Counted from the stretch's first letter, positions 1-7,929 are shown. The stretch: 17,653 nt of DNA from Dehalococcoidia bacterium (GCA_028278465.1 JANQEF010000047.1:1-17653), one strand, 5' to 3'. Translations and numbers: made by a program. Notes: generated by a model from the sequence alone, not told the origin.

Positions 1-156
1 CCAGTGCGACGAGTTGCTGAAGCGGATCTCGGTGACCCACTTCACCCACTCGAAGCCGCGGCGGCCGGGCGCTACGAGGCGCAGCGGCGCGCCGTGGCCG
101 TGTGACAGCGGTTCATCGCCGACATGCGTGGCGAGCAGGAAGTCCTGTACGACGTC
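1..156 (-). CDS. Molybdopterin-dependent oxidoreductase, internal fragment (inverted copy)
   Basis: Read on the minus strand from 156 to 1, an uninterrupted frame gives a segment containing FLLATHVGDEPLSHGHGAPL and RGFEWVKWVTEI. This is the conserved C-terminal part of sulfite-oxidase-fold molybdopterin oxidoreductases, where a GHG-P-RL motif precedes a G-WVKW-EI motif. The frame is open at both ends. It matches the natural order of the protein, so bases 1-156 appear to be the true gene segment in reverse orientation. The last 31 codons or so are repeated in forward orientation at 158-277. The family assignment is from recognised motifs; the gene itself is not intact here. Confidence 0.5.
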
Positions 157-250
157 CGGCGCGCCGCTGCGCCTCGTAGCGCCCGGCCGCCGCGGCTTCG
201 AGTGGGTGAAGTGGGTCACCGAGATCCGCTTCAGCAACTCGTCGCACTGG
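1..250. repeat. Fold-back inverted repeat, 94-bp perfect arms
   Basis: Bases 1-94 are the exact reverse complement of 157-250 (base i pairs with 251-i); the 62-base centre 95-156 is not palindromic. The centre, read on the minus strand, carries the natural upstream coding sequence of the gene whose 3' end lies in the plus-strand arm. The layout is therefore [gene 3' part, inverted] followed by [same gene 3' part, forward]. This is the signature of a template-switch or assembly fold-back at a sequence end rather than a biological palindrome. Confidence 0.93.
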
Positions 251-277
251 CTCCAGCCGCCGTTCCCGCTGCAGTGA
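158..277 (+). CDS. Molybdopterin-dependent oxidoreductase, C-terminal fragment
   Basis: The plus-strand frame from 158 reads GAPLRLVAPGRRGFEWVKWV, continues to a C-terminus HWLQPPFPLQ and stops with TGA at 275-277. This is the typical end of sulfite-oxidase-family molybdopterin oxidoreductases. Upstream of 157 the frame runs into the fold-back junction, and its translation there (14-157) is the antisense of the same gene, so the ATG at 14 is not a real start. The genuine N-terminal part lies outside the window. Family known, substrate not determinable. Confidence 0.6.
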   Translation, partial: GAPLRLVAPGRRGFEWVKWVTEIRFSNSSHWLQPPFPLQ

Positions 278-418
278 GCGGCGGAGTCGCGCTTCCGCTG
301 TCCACTTGCATAAGCGTCCGGCTACAGACAACATGTCGCCGAGAACCTTCGCCCATCAGCCGGCAGAACATCCGCGGCCGGCCCGAACACTCGAAACGCC
401 ACCGAACGGAGCGCACGC

Positions 419-1438
419 ATGTACGTAGGAACGCAGGTTGCGGCACGGGACGACCAGGACTTTGCAATGTGGGCGCAGCTCGGCGTCAACAACGTCTGCT
501 CCGACCCCGCCGGCAACCCGCACGACTGGACCCTCGAAGACCTCGTCAAGCACCGCGAAAAGGTCGAGTCCTACGGCATCACGCTCGACATGGTGCAGCT
601 TCCGCTCAGCTCCACGCCCCTCGACCGCTCGCAGAGCCCGAACATCATGCTCGGCAAGAGCCCCGAACGAGACCGTGAGATCGAGTCGGTACAGAACATC
701 ATCCGCATAGTCGGCGAAGCCGGGATTCCGGCGGTCAAGTACAACATGAACATCATTGGCATCCCGCGGTCGGAGCGGGAGCCGGGTCGCGGCGGCTCAT
801 CGAACTCTACGTTCCGCTGGTCGAAGATGGACCAGGATGAAGAGCCCGGCTTCTGGGGCGTCGTCGACCCCGACGAGAACTGGGAGCGCATCGACTACTT
901 CCTTGAGCGCGCGGTGCCCGTAGCCGAAGAGGCGAAGGTGCGTCTCGCGTGCCACCCGCATGATCCGTACACGCCGCCCGGCTACCGAGGCGTGACGCGG
1001 CTTCTGGGGACCGTCGACGGGCTCAAGAAGTTCGTGCAGATGCACGAGAGCCCGTATCACGGCCTGAACTTCTGCCAGGGAACGGTGAGCGAGATGCTGG
1101 ACGATCCCGGCGAGGAGATCTATGACGTGATCCGCTGGTTCGGGTCACGAGAGAAGATCTTCAACGTCCACTTCCGCAACATACGCGGCCGCAAGCTGAA
1201 CTTCATGGAGTCGTTCCCGGATGAGGGCGCCGTCGACATGGTGAAGGCGGCGAGGACTTACCAGGAGGTCGGCTACAAGTACATGCTGATGCCTGACCAT
1301 GTGCCTGAGATCGACTCACGCGACCCGTCCGGCACAGCCTTCGCCTTCTGCTACGGCTACATCACAGCTGTCCTGCAGTCGATTGGCGAGCCTCGCAAGG
1401 AAGGCTGGATCTTCAAAGAAATGCCGGACGAGGTGTAG
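419..1438 (+). CDS. uxuA: Mannonate dehydratase (UxuA family)
   Basis: A 339-residue protein of the xylose-isomerase-like TIM-barrel mannonate dehydratase family, which dehydrates D-mannonate to 2-keto-3-deoxygluconate in hexuronate catabolism. Visible family motifs are CHPHDP (178-183), FCQGT with Cys219, VHFRN with His251, and DHVP with Asp293. The likely metal ligands by family analogy are the His of CHPHDP, Cys219, His251 and Asp293. Length is slightly below the roughly 350-400 of E. coli-type UxuA. The ATG at 419 is preceded by GGAG at 408-411, a good ribosome-binding site. The gene stands alone, with a broken oxidoreductase upstream and a convergent gene downstream, so no hexuronate operon is visible. 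Environmental relatives of this family may act on other sugar acids; the substrate is inferred. Confidence 0.88.
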   Translation: MYVGTQVAARDDQDFAMWAQLGVNNVCSDPAGNPHDWTLEDLVKHREKVESYGITLDMVQLPLSSTPLDRSQSPNIMLGKSPERDREIESVQNIIRIVGEAGIPAVKYNMNIIGIPRSEREPGRGGSSNSTFRWSKMDQDEEPGFWGVVDPDENWERIDYFLERAVPVAEEAKVRLACHPHDPYTPPGYRGVTRLLGTVDGLKKFVQMHESPYHGLNFCQGTVSEMLDDPGEEIYDVIRWFGSREKIFNVHFRNIRGRKLNFMESFPDEGAVDMVKAARTYQEVGYKYMLMPDHVPEIDSRDPSGTAFAFCYGYITAVLQSIGEPRKEGWIFKEMPDEV

Positions 1439-1443
1439 TCGGT

Positions 1444-1493
1444 TGGCAGCCGTGGACGCGGTTGCCAGTGGCGATTTCGCTAACGTGCTGCCA
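1444..1493. terminator. Possible bidirectional hairpin between convergent genes
   Basis: The 59-base gap between the convergent uxuA and NmrA-like genes contains TGGCAGC (1444-1450) and its complement GCTGCCA (1487-1493). Smaller nested complements (TTGGCA/TGCCA, GCGA/TCGC) lie between them. There is no T-run, so intrinsic termination is only a possibility. Confidence 0.25.
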
Positions 1494-1497
1494 GCGT

Positions 1498-2400
1498 CTA
1501 CTTCGCGGCCGTAGCCAGCTCCGGGTTGAACACGCCGGCAAAGTCGCGGGCGAAGTCGTTAATCGTGCGCGACGGCCGTCCCGTCACCTTCGTGAAGTCG
1601 TCCGTCACCACATCGCCGTACCCGTTCCGGAACTCCGTGAAGTACCCGATGTACTGGTCGACCACCCACGGGTCGATGCCCATGCCAAGAAATGCTTCTC
1701 TTGTCGCCTCCATCGGCACATCGACGTGCGAGACGTCCTTGCCGACCGCCTTCGACACCGCGGCTGCAACCTCGTCGATCGTGATCGCGGCCGGGCCGGT
1801 GATGAAGTAAGACTTGCCGACGTGATCGCCGCTGACGAGTATCTCGATAGACGCTTCGGCAGCGTCACGCAGGTCCATCATCCCGATGCGGGCATCGCCA
1901 AGCGGCGAGTAGATGGCGCCGTCCGACTGAACACTTGCCGCGTTCGCCAGCTGGCCCTGCATGTAGTTGTGTGACTTGACGATCGTGTACGGCAGCCCGG
2001 AGGCAGCGACCTCTTTCTCCCCGAGCGCATGAGCCTTCGCGACAGGGATCCTGTCATCCTCGGTCGCCATGCCCGGCGTGTAGCGAATAAAGTGGCTCAC
2101 GCCGGCGTTCTTCGCCGCTTCGATGCCGTTTCGCACCTGCTGCAGCACGTTCGGGTTCACGGCCGTCACGAGAAAGGCCGAGTCGATGCCCTCGAAGGCC
2201 GGCGCAAGCGACGACGGATCATCGAGGTCGCCGACAACGATCTCAGCGCCGGCGTCTTTCAGCGCGGCGGCCTTGCTCGCGTCCCGCACGAGGCACCTAA
2301 CACTCTCGCCGCGTTCGAGCAGGCCCTGCGCCACCAGTCCGCCCGCCAGGCCGGTCCCGCCAAAGATCAGAAAGCTCTTTCCGGAGGTCTGGTCACTCAT
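1498..2400 (-). CDS. NmrA-like NAD(P)-binding protein (atypical SDR)
   Basis: A 300-residue Rossmann-fold protein. The N-terminal dinucleotide-binding motif is GGTGLAG (14-20) after a short beta strand, followed by a basic patch (CLVRDASK) that suits an NADPH preference. The body resembles the NmrA/HSCARG and NAD(P)H:quinone-oxidoreductase-like group: VVGDLDDP, then HFIRYTP, then YTIVKSHNYMQ, where the classical YxxxK catalytic pair is absent. These proteins act as redox sensors or as small oxidoreductases; which applies here cannot be told. It is divergent from a MarR regulator with 152 bases between the start codons, a usual arrangement for a regulator and its target. The ATG at 2400 is the first plausible start. 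A sigma70-type promoter is visible upstream (2486-2514). Confidence 0.85.
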   Translation of the reverse strand: MSDQTSGKSFLIFGGTGLAGGLVAQGLLERGESVRCLVRDASKAAALKDAGAEIVVGDLDDPSSLAPAFEGIDSAFLVTAVNPNVLQQVRNGIEAAKNAGVSHFIRYTPGMATEDDRIPVAKAHALGEKEVAASGLPYTIVKSHNYMQGQLANAASVQSDGAIYSPLGDARIGMMDLRDAAEASIEILVSGDHVGKSYFITGPAAITIDEVAAAVSKAVGKDVSHVDVPMEATREAFLGMGIDPWVVDQYIGYFTEFRNGYGDVVTDDFTKVTGRPSRTINDFARDFAGVFNPELATAAK

Positions 2401-2485
2401 ATTCGTGCCCCGTTCTGCCCAATCTCAAGGATGGTTGTCGCCGTCACGGCACGCCGCGATTCGGCGTCGTGATGAAGTGCGCGGC

Positions 2486-2514
2486 ACTTTACCTGTCAAT
2501 ACTTTCTATGTCAA
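2486..2514 (-). promoter_or_regulatory. Sigma70-like promoter of the NmrA-like gene
   Basis: On the minus strand, a perfect -35 TTGACA (2514-2509) is followed after 17 bases by TAAAGT (2491-2486), a 4/6 match to the -10 box. This would leave a leader of about 80 bases before the ATG at 2400. A second TTGACA copy (2499-2494) lies in the spacer, so TGTCAA repeats directly with a 15-base period. This is a possible operator, for example for the divergent MarR protein, but that is inference. Confidence 0.5.
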
Positions 2515-2552
2515 CTATTGCTTGGTTAAAGGTTAATGGCTAAGGTTCCAGC

Positions 2553-2996
2553 ATGACCAACAGGCTCGAAACGCCCGAGTACAGGGTTTTCTCAAGGTTC
2601 TTGATCGCCCACGCAAAGCTGATGCGGGAGTTCGACGCCACTTTGCGGGAGGTCTGTGACATCCCGCTCTCGTGGTTCGACGTCCTTGTTCACGTCTCGT
2701 TGGAGCCGGGCCAGCGGGTCACGCACACCCGGCTCGGCGAGAGGACGCTGATGAGCCAGGGCGGCGTTACAAGGCTCGTCGACAGGATGGTGAAGGCCGG
2801 GCTGGTGGCGAGGCGAGCATCACGGGCAGATCGCAGGAAGTCGTACGTGGTGCTCACCGATTCGGGCAGGGAGAAGCTGGCCGAGGCGATGCCGACGCAA
2901 CTGGACTCGATACAGGAGCTGTTCGTTCAGCACCTGGAAGACGGCGATACCGAGGTGATGGACGGCTTCTTCAGGCGGGTGCTCGGCCTGGAGTAA
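2553..2996 (+). CDS. MarR family transcriptional regulator
   Basis: A 147-residue winged-helix protein of MarR type. The helical dimerisation region is at about 8-45, and the DNA-binding core at about 60-110 shows LGERTLMSQGGVTRLVDRM as helix-turn-helix and RRASRADRRKSYVVLT as the basic wing, where the D-R-R pattern is typical of MarR. Members usually repress a neighbouring gene and release DNA on binding a phenolic ligand or on oxidation. There is no obvious redox cysteine pair; Cys46 is single. The ATG at 2553 has AAGG (2542-2545) at 7 bases. Its most likely target is the divergent NmrA-like gene, and probably itself. Confidence 0.88.
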   Translation: MTNRLETPEYRVFSRFLIAHAKLMREFDATLREVCDIPLSWFDVLVHVSLEPGQRVTHTRLGERTLMSQGGVTRLVDRMVKAGLVARRASRADRRKSYVVLTDSGREKLAEAMPTQLDSIQELFVQHLEDGDTEVMDGFFRRVLGLE

Positions 2997-3015
2997 CGGC
3001 TGCAGTCAGGAGCTC

Positions 3016-3279
3016 TCAGCCCGAGCCCAACTGGTTCATCACCGTCGCCTTGATCTCTTTGGCGTCGTTCAGGTCCGGGTAGCGGCCGACAGAGTCCTTG
3101 TCGAACACCACCTTGCCGTCCAGCTTCACCTCGAAGATCCCCGAATCACCCGGCGTAAGGGTCAGCTTGATCTTGTTGCCGCCCGCCGCGTATATCTCGC
3201 CCCCAATCCAGAGGGCCACGCCGTGGTAGCCTCACGGCACGCAGTAGGTGATCTCCGCCTCTATCCTGGAATCTACCAT
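3016..3279 (-). CDS. SelW/Rdx family selenoprotein, in-frame TGA as selenocysteine
   Basis: The minus strand from ATG 3279-3277 reads MVDSRIEAEITYCVP, then TGA (3234-3232), then GYHGVALWIGGEIYAAGG and on to a TGA stop at 3018-3016: 87 residues if the first TGA is read. This is the full Rdx/SelW thioredoxin-like fold: beta strand, C-x-x-C/U redox motif (Cys13 to Sec16), a helix, then GxFEVxLDGKxVFD and a C-terminal helix. Relatives have CxxC or CxxU here, and TGA falls exactly on the second redox residue. AAGGGAAAGG just upstream of 3279 provides a ribosome-binding site. Starting at the GTG at 3219, the longest uninterrupted frame, would remove the first strand and the redox motif, so that model is rejected. 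A SECIS-like hairpin follows the TGA. The role is a presumed thiol/selenol oxidoreductase. A nonsense mutation of TGC is the alternative. Confidence 0.82.
3199..3216 (-). promoter_or_regulatory. Candidate bacterial SECIS element
   Basis: In the mRNA the stem GCCCUC (3216-3211) pairs with GGGGGC (3204-3199): six pairs including one U-G wobble, closing a six-base loop UGGAUU. The stem starts 15 bases, and the apical loop 21 bases, after the TGA. The second loop base is G. This agrees with the described bacterial SECIS pattern of a short stem with G among the first two loop bases about 16-37 bases after the UGA, which recruits SelB. Confidence 0.6.
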
Positions 3280-3496
3280 CGGCCTTTCCCTTCGGCTGTT
3301 CAGGCCGCAGAACCAGTTCAGGTCTGCCGGCTCGCCGCAAGGCTAACACGTGGCTGATGACGCGCTTTTCGCGGATGTGACGTTTTGGCACGGGACGCTT
3401 GCCTCGATTGCTAGAATCGGGAGAGCGTCTGGTAGTGGCGCGCCCGCAAGCGGGCACCTGGCTGCGTACGGTGACGGCGAAAGCCGAGACAGCCGT
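3280..3496. other. Intergenic stretch, little recognisable
   Basis: Together with 3497-3681 this forms a 400-base gap between the divergent selenoprotein and uvrA genes. The only clear element here is a short hairpin, GCCCGC (3442-3447) against GCGGGC (3450-3455), without a T-run. The open frames crossing it are compositionally unlike proteins and end in the repeats. The promoters of both flanking genes should lie here but none is convincing. Confidence 0.4.
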
Positions 3497-3606
3497 GTTT
3501 CCTGAGCGAAGCGCAGCGAAGTCGAAGGACCTCTGGCACGCACGGCTGGTCCTCACAGCACGAGTTCTCTGCAGAAGAGACCCTTCGACTTCGCTCAGGG
3601 AACACA
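3497..3606. repeat. Imperfect inverted-repeat (MITE-like) intergenic element
   Basis: The left arm (3497-3528) reads TGTTTCCTGAGCGAAG, then a ten-base insertion CGCAGCGAAG, then TCGAAGG. The right arm (3582-3606) reads CCCTTCGACTTCGCTCAGGG and AACAC, the reverse complement of the left arm without the insertion. The 50-odd central bases include a small palindrome around CTGCAG. The right-arm core (3582-3601) recurs at 7100-7119 with one mismatch, so this is a dispersed repeat family. Confidence 0.7.
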
Positions 3607-3625
3607 ACAGACCCTCCCTCTAAAC

Positions 3626-3648
3626 TCCCTCCCAGGCTGGGAGGGAGG
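3626..3648. repeat. 10-bp-arm palindrome, copy upstream of uvrA
   Basis: CTCCCTCCCA, three bases GGC, then TGGGAGGGAG: a perfect stem of ten pairs, 33 bases before the uvrA start. The same palindrome with loop GCT lies 10 bases after the uvrA stop, and a copy with one mismatch in the stem is at 10315-10337. It has no T-run, so it is not a standard intrinsic terminator. Confidence 0.8.
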
Positions 3649-3681
3649 ACAGACAACCCCGGCTCTTCTGACAAGGCGAAC

Positions 3682-6765
<3,084 letters not shown>

Positions 6766-6775
6766 GGTGTGGGTT

Positions 6776-6798
6776 CTCCCTCCCAGCTTGGGAGGGAG
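6776..6798. repeat. 10-bp-arm palindrome, copy downstream of uvrA
   Basis: CTCCCTCCCA (6776-6785), loop GCT, TGGGAGGGAG (6789-6798). The arms are identical to the palindrome upstream of uvrA at 3626-3648, and it begins 10 bases after the uvrA stop codon. It could terminate or stabilise the uvrA transcript, but no T-run follows. A further purine-rich half copy (GGAGGGAGGG) follows at 6801-6810. Confidence 0.75.
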
Positions 6799-6823
6799 CT
6801 GGAGGGAGGGTCGGCAGTGATCT

Positions 6824-6850
6824 GTCATTCCGGACTTGATCCGGAATCCG
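6824..6850. repeat. Palindromic repeat GTCATTCC type, member 1
   Basis: GTC, then ATTCCGGA (6827-6834), loop CTTGA, TCCGGAAT (6840-6847): eight perfect pairs. On the minus strand it reads ATTCC...GGAATGACA, the same border sequence as the member at 6972-7005. One of three related hairpins in the window. Confidence 0.7.
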
Positions 6851-6904
6851 TTTGGTAGGGGCGCCGCTTGCTGCGCCCGGTGGCGGCGAAGCCGCCACGT
6901 CTGC
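6851..6904. repeat. Dispersed double-hairpin repeat, copy 1
   Basis: The first 32 bases (6851-6882) are identical to 10226-10257. They contain the stem GGGCGC/GCGCCC. A second hairpin follows, GTGGCGGC (6880-6887), loop GAA, GCCGCCAC (6891-6898), and the shared end CACGTCTG. In copy 2 the second stem differs in sequence but largely keeps its pairing. Short frames crossing this repeat give low-complexity peptides and are not genes. Confidence 0.8.
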
Positions 6905-6926
6905 CATCCTGAACCAGTCGAAGGGT
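6903..6926 (-). repeat. 24-bp dispersed repeat (ACCCTTCGAC...TCAGGATGGC)
   Basis: On the minus strand this reads ACCCTTCGAC, four bases TGGT, TCAGGATGGC. It matches the plus-strand copy at 10347-10370 in all but two bases of the central four. A third copy at 7094-7137 has the same outer halves but carries an insert. Confidence 0.7.
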
Positions 6927-6971
6927 GCGCGTCGTAGTTCAGCGCCCTCGCTCTCTCGGCCGCGCCGGGAC

Positions 6972-7005
6972 GTTTGTCATTCCGAACGATAGTGAGGAAT
7001 CTGAC
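6972..7005 (-). repeat. Palindromic repeat GTCAG...GACAAAC, member 2
   Basis: On the minus strand: GTCAG, stem ATTCC, 12-base loop, stem GGAAT, then GACAAAC. It aligns end to end with 10405-10437 on the plus strand, where the stem is ATCTC/GAGAT. The borders are identical and the stem bases differ in a compensating way. Confidence 0.75.
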
Positions 7006-7031
7006 CGCCCTTCCGGCAAGGATGTCGATTC

Positions 7032-7054
7032 CTCTCTTCCCTTGTGGAAGAGAG
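7032..7054. repeat. Hairpin CTCTCTTCC/GGAAGAGAG
   Basis: CTCTCTTCC, loop CTTGT, GGAAGAGAG: nine perfect pairs inside the 813-base gene-free stretch after uvrA. A related purine/pyrimidine tract recurs at about 7148-7171 (CTCCCTCTCCC, GGTG, AGGAAGAGG). No T-run and no gene immediately before it, so it is listed as another palindromic unit rather than a terminator. Confidence 0.55.
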
Positions 7055-7093
7055 TCAGAGAGAGGGGATGTCGGCCAGAGGCCGACGGCCTTC

Positions 7094-7137
7094 ACCCTTC
7101 CCTTCGGCTTCGCTCAGGGCAGGCTAGCTCAGGATGG
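7094..7137 (+). repeat. Nested repeat: one repeat family inserted into another
   Basis: The outer halves ACCCTTC (7094-7100) and GCTCAGGATGGC (7127-7138) match the ends of the 24-bp repeat seen at 10347-10370. Between them lies CCCTTCGGCTTCGCTCAGGG (7100-7119), which matches the arm of the inverted-repeat element at 3582-3601 with one mismatch. The remaining gene-free bases 7140-7280 hold only purine/pyrimidine-rich tracts and a weak GTCCC/GGGAC hairpin near 7239-7260. Confidence 0.5.
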
Positions 7138-7280
7138 CAGCGGTTTTTCTCCCTCTCCCGGTGAGGAAGAGGAACACGCCACCGCAGCTGACCGCTGACT
7201 TAGAGCGAACCCAAGATGGATCGCCCCGCCCACCGGGTCCCTCGTTCTAGCTCGGGACGACGGACGCCCCCCCAAAACCC

Positions 7281-7452
7281 CGTAGAAACCGCAGGTCTTC
7301 CTGGTGCTTTCACGTCCGGTGATCCGCCGTGGCTCGTTGCCTTGAGCCACGCGCCAAACAGTGCGTGTGAACTCGCCATGACCCTGAAGGCTCACCCGCA
7401 TGAGCCAGTCGGCTCACCGCCATGGGGGTTTCTACGCACACCGGATGTGTAG
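7281..7452 (+). ncRNA. Candidate structured RNA upstream of a small orphan gene
   Basis: Several strong complementarities cover this gene-free stretch. CGTAGAAACC (7281-7290) pairs perfectly with 7427-7436. CACGTCCGGTG (7311-7321) pairs with 7439-7449 in 11 pairs, one of them G-U. The hairpin 7328-7335/7344-7351 has 8 pairs with an 8-base loop. GGCTCA/TGAGCC hairpins lie at 7389-7416. CTACGCA (7432-7438) pairs with TGTGTAG (7446-7452). The first two helices cross each other, so they form a pseudoknot or are alternatives. The non-Watson-Crick pairs are G-U on the plus strand but would be A-C on the minus strand, favouring plus-strand RNA. No match to RNase P RNA, tmRNA, SRP RNA or a common riboswitch was recognised. 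It could be a leader of the gene at 7579, a stand-alone RNA, or the remnant of a palindromic mobile element. Confidence 0.35.
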
Positions 7453-7458
7453 CTAGCC

Positions 7459-7488
7459 TTGAGCCGGGTGATTTCAGGCGTCGATAAC
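7459..7488 (+). promoter_or_regulatory. Possible promoter of the small orphan gene
   Basis: TTGAGC (7459-7464), 18 bases, then GATAAC (7483-7488), 4/6 matches to each consensus box. It would give a leader of about 85 bases before the ATG at 7579. If transcription instead starts further upstream, the folded region 7281-7452 would be part of the message. Confidence 0.25.
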
Positions 7489-7578
7489 TTGTCAATAAGC
7501 GCAAACAGCGGGGCCGGCACAAGCGGCTCCGCAACACGACCGGATAAACAGCAAGGAAAACGTCCGGGAGCGAAAAAG

Positions 7579-7824
7579 ATGACATTCATCAACGTACAGA
7601 ACACATCCGATCACGCAGAGATCGTCCCCGCCCGAGGCACACTCGGCGTCGTCCTCAGCCCCGGCGAGAAGGCGACCGTATGCCCCGAGGGAGTAGTCGG
7701 CCAGGACCGCTTCTGGCACATGCTCTCCGAGGGCAAGATCACCGAGCGAGGCCGCAAGCGGGCCCGAGTCGTGCAGTTCATCCCTTACCACGACGACGGC
7801 GGATTTCACGACCGCGCAGCTTAA
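7579..7824 (+). CDS. Small hypothetical protein, 81 residues
   Basis: Not recognised. The start is ATG 7579, with GGGAG (7566-7570) at 8 bases. The frame is open further up to 7459, but that extension is low-complexity and would skip the ribosome-binding site. The protein starts MTFINVQNTSDHAEIVPARG, has a V-L-S-P-G-E-K pattern (about 24-32) predicted as short beta strands, then a basic segment (ITERGRKRARVV) and an acidic/His-rich end. The N-terminal N-T-S ... L-x-P-G-E pattern is reminiscent of short beta-rich phage structural or accessory proteins, but this is too weak for a call. There is no signal peptide or membrane segment. Codon use resembles the neighbours, and a strong terminator lies 32 bases after the stop, so it looks like a genuine single-gene transcript. 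Confidence 0.65.
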   Translation: MTFINVQNTSDHAEIVPARGTLGVVLSPGEKATVCPEGVVGQDRFWHMLSEGKITERGRKRARVVQFIPYHDDGGFHDRAA

Positions 7825-7855
7825 TCCTCCGGCTGCAGGTCTAAGTAAGGGAGTC

Positions 7856-7890
7856 ACAGGGTCGCCAATTCGGCGGCCCTGTTCTTTTTC
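7856..7890 (+). terminator. Intrinsic terminator of the small orphan gene
   Basis: The stem 7856-7866 (ACAGGGTCGCC) pairs with 7872-7882 (GGCGGCCCTGT), 11 pairs with one G-T wobble, loop AATTC, followed at once by TCTTTTTC. This is the clearest rho-independent terminator in the window. Confidence 0.85.
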
Positions 7891-7929
7891 GCCAGTTTTT
7901 CCGACGCAGGTCGCAGCTATCCTGTTTCG

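Noticed and set aside
14..277. 87-residue plus-strand frame starting at ATG 14
   Set aside because: Its first half is the antisense of the molybdopterin-oxidoreductase gene within the fold-back arm; only the part from 158 is real coding sequence.
3016..3219. 67-residue version of the SelW gene starting at GTG 3219
   Set aside because: It lacks the first strand and the redox motif of the fold and has no ribosome-binding site; the longer reading through TGA is far better supported.
7281..7452. RNase P RNA, tmRNA, SRP RNA, integron attC site or group II intron
   Set aside because: None of their conserved core sequences was found on either strand, so the region is left as an unclassified candidate RNA.
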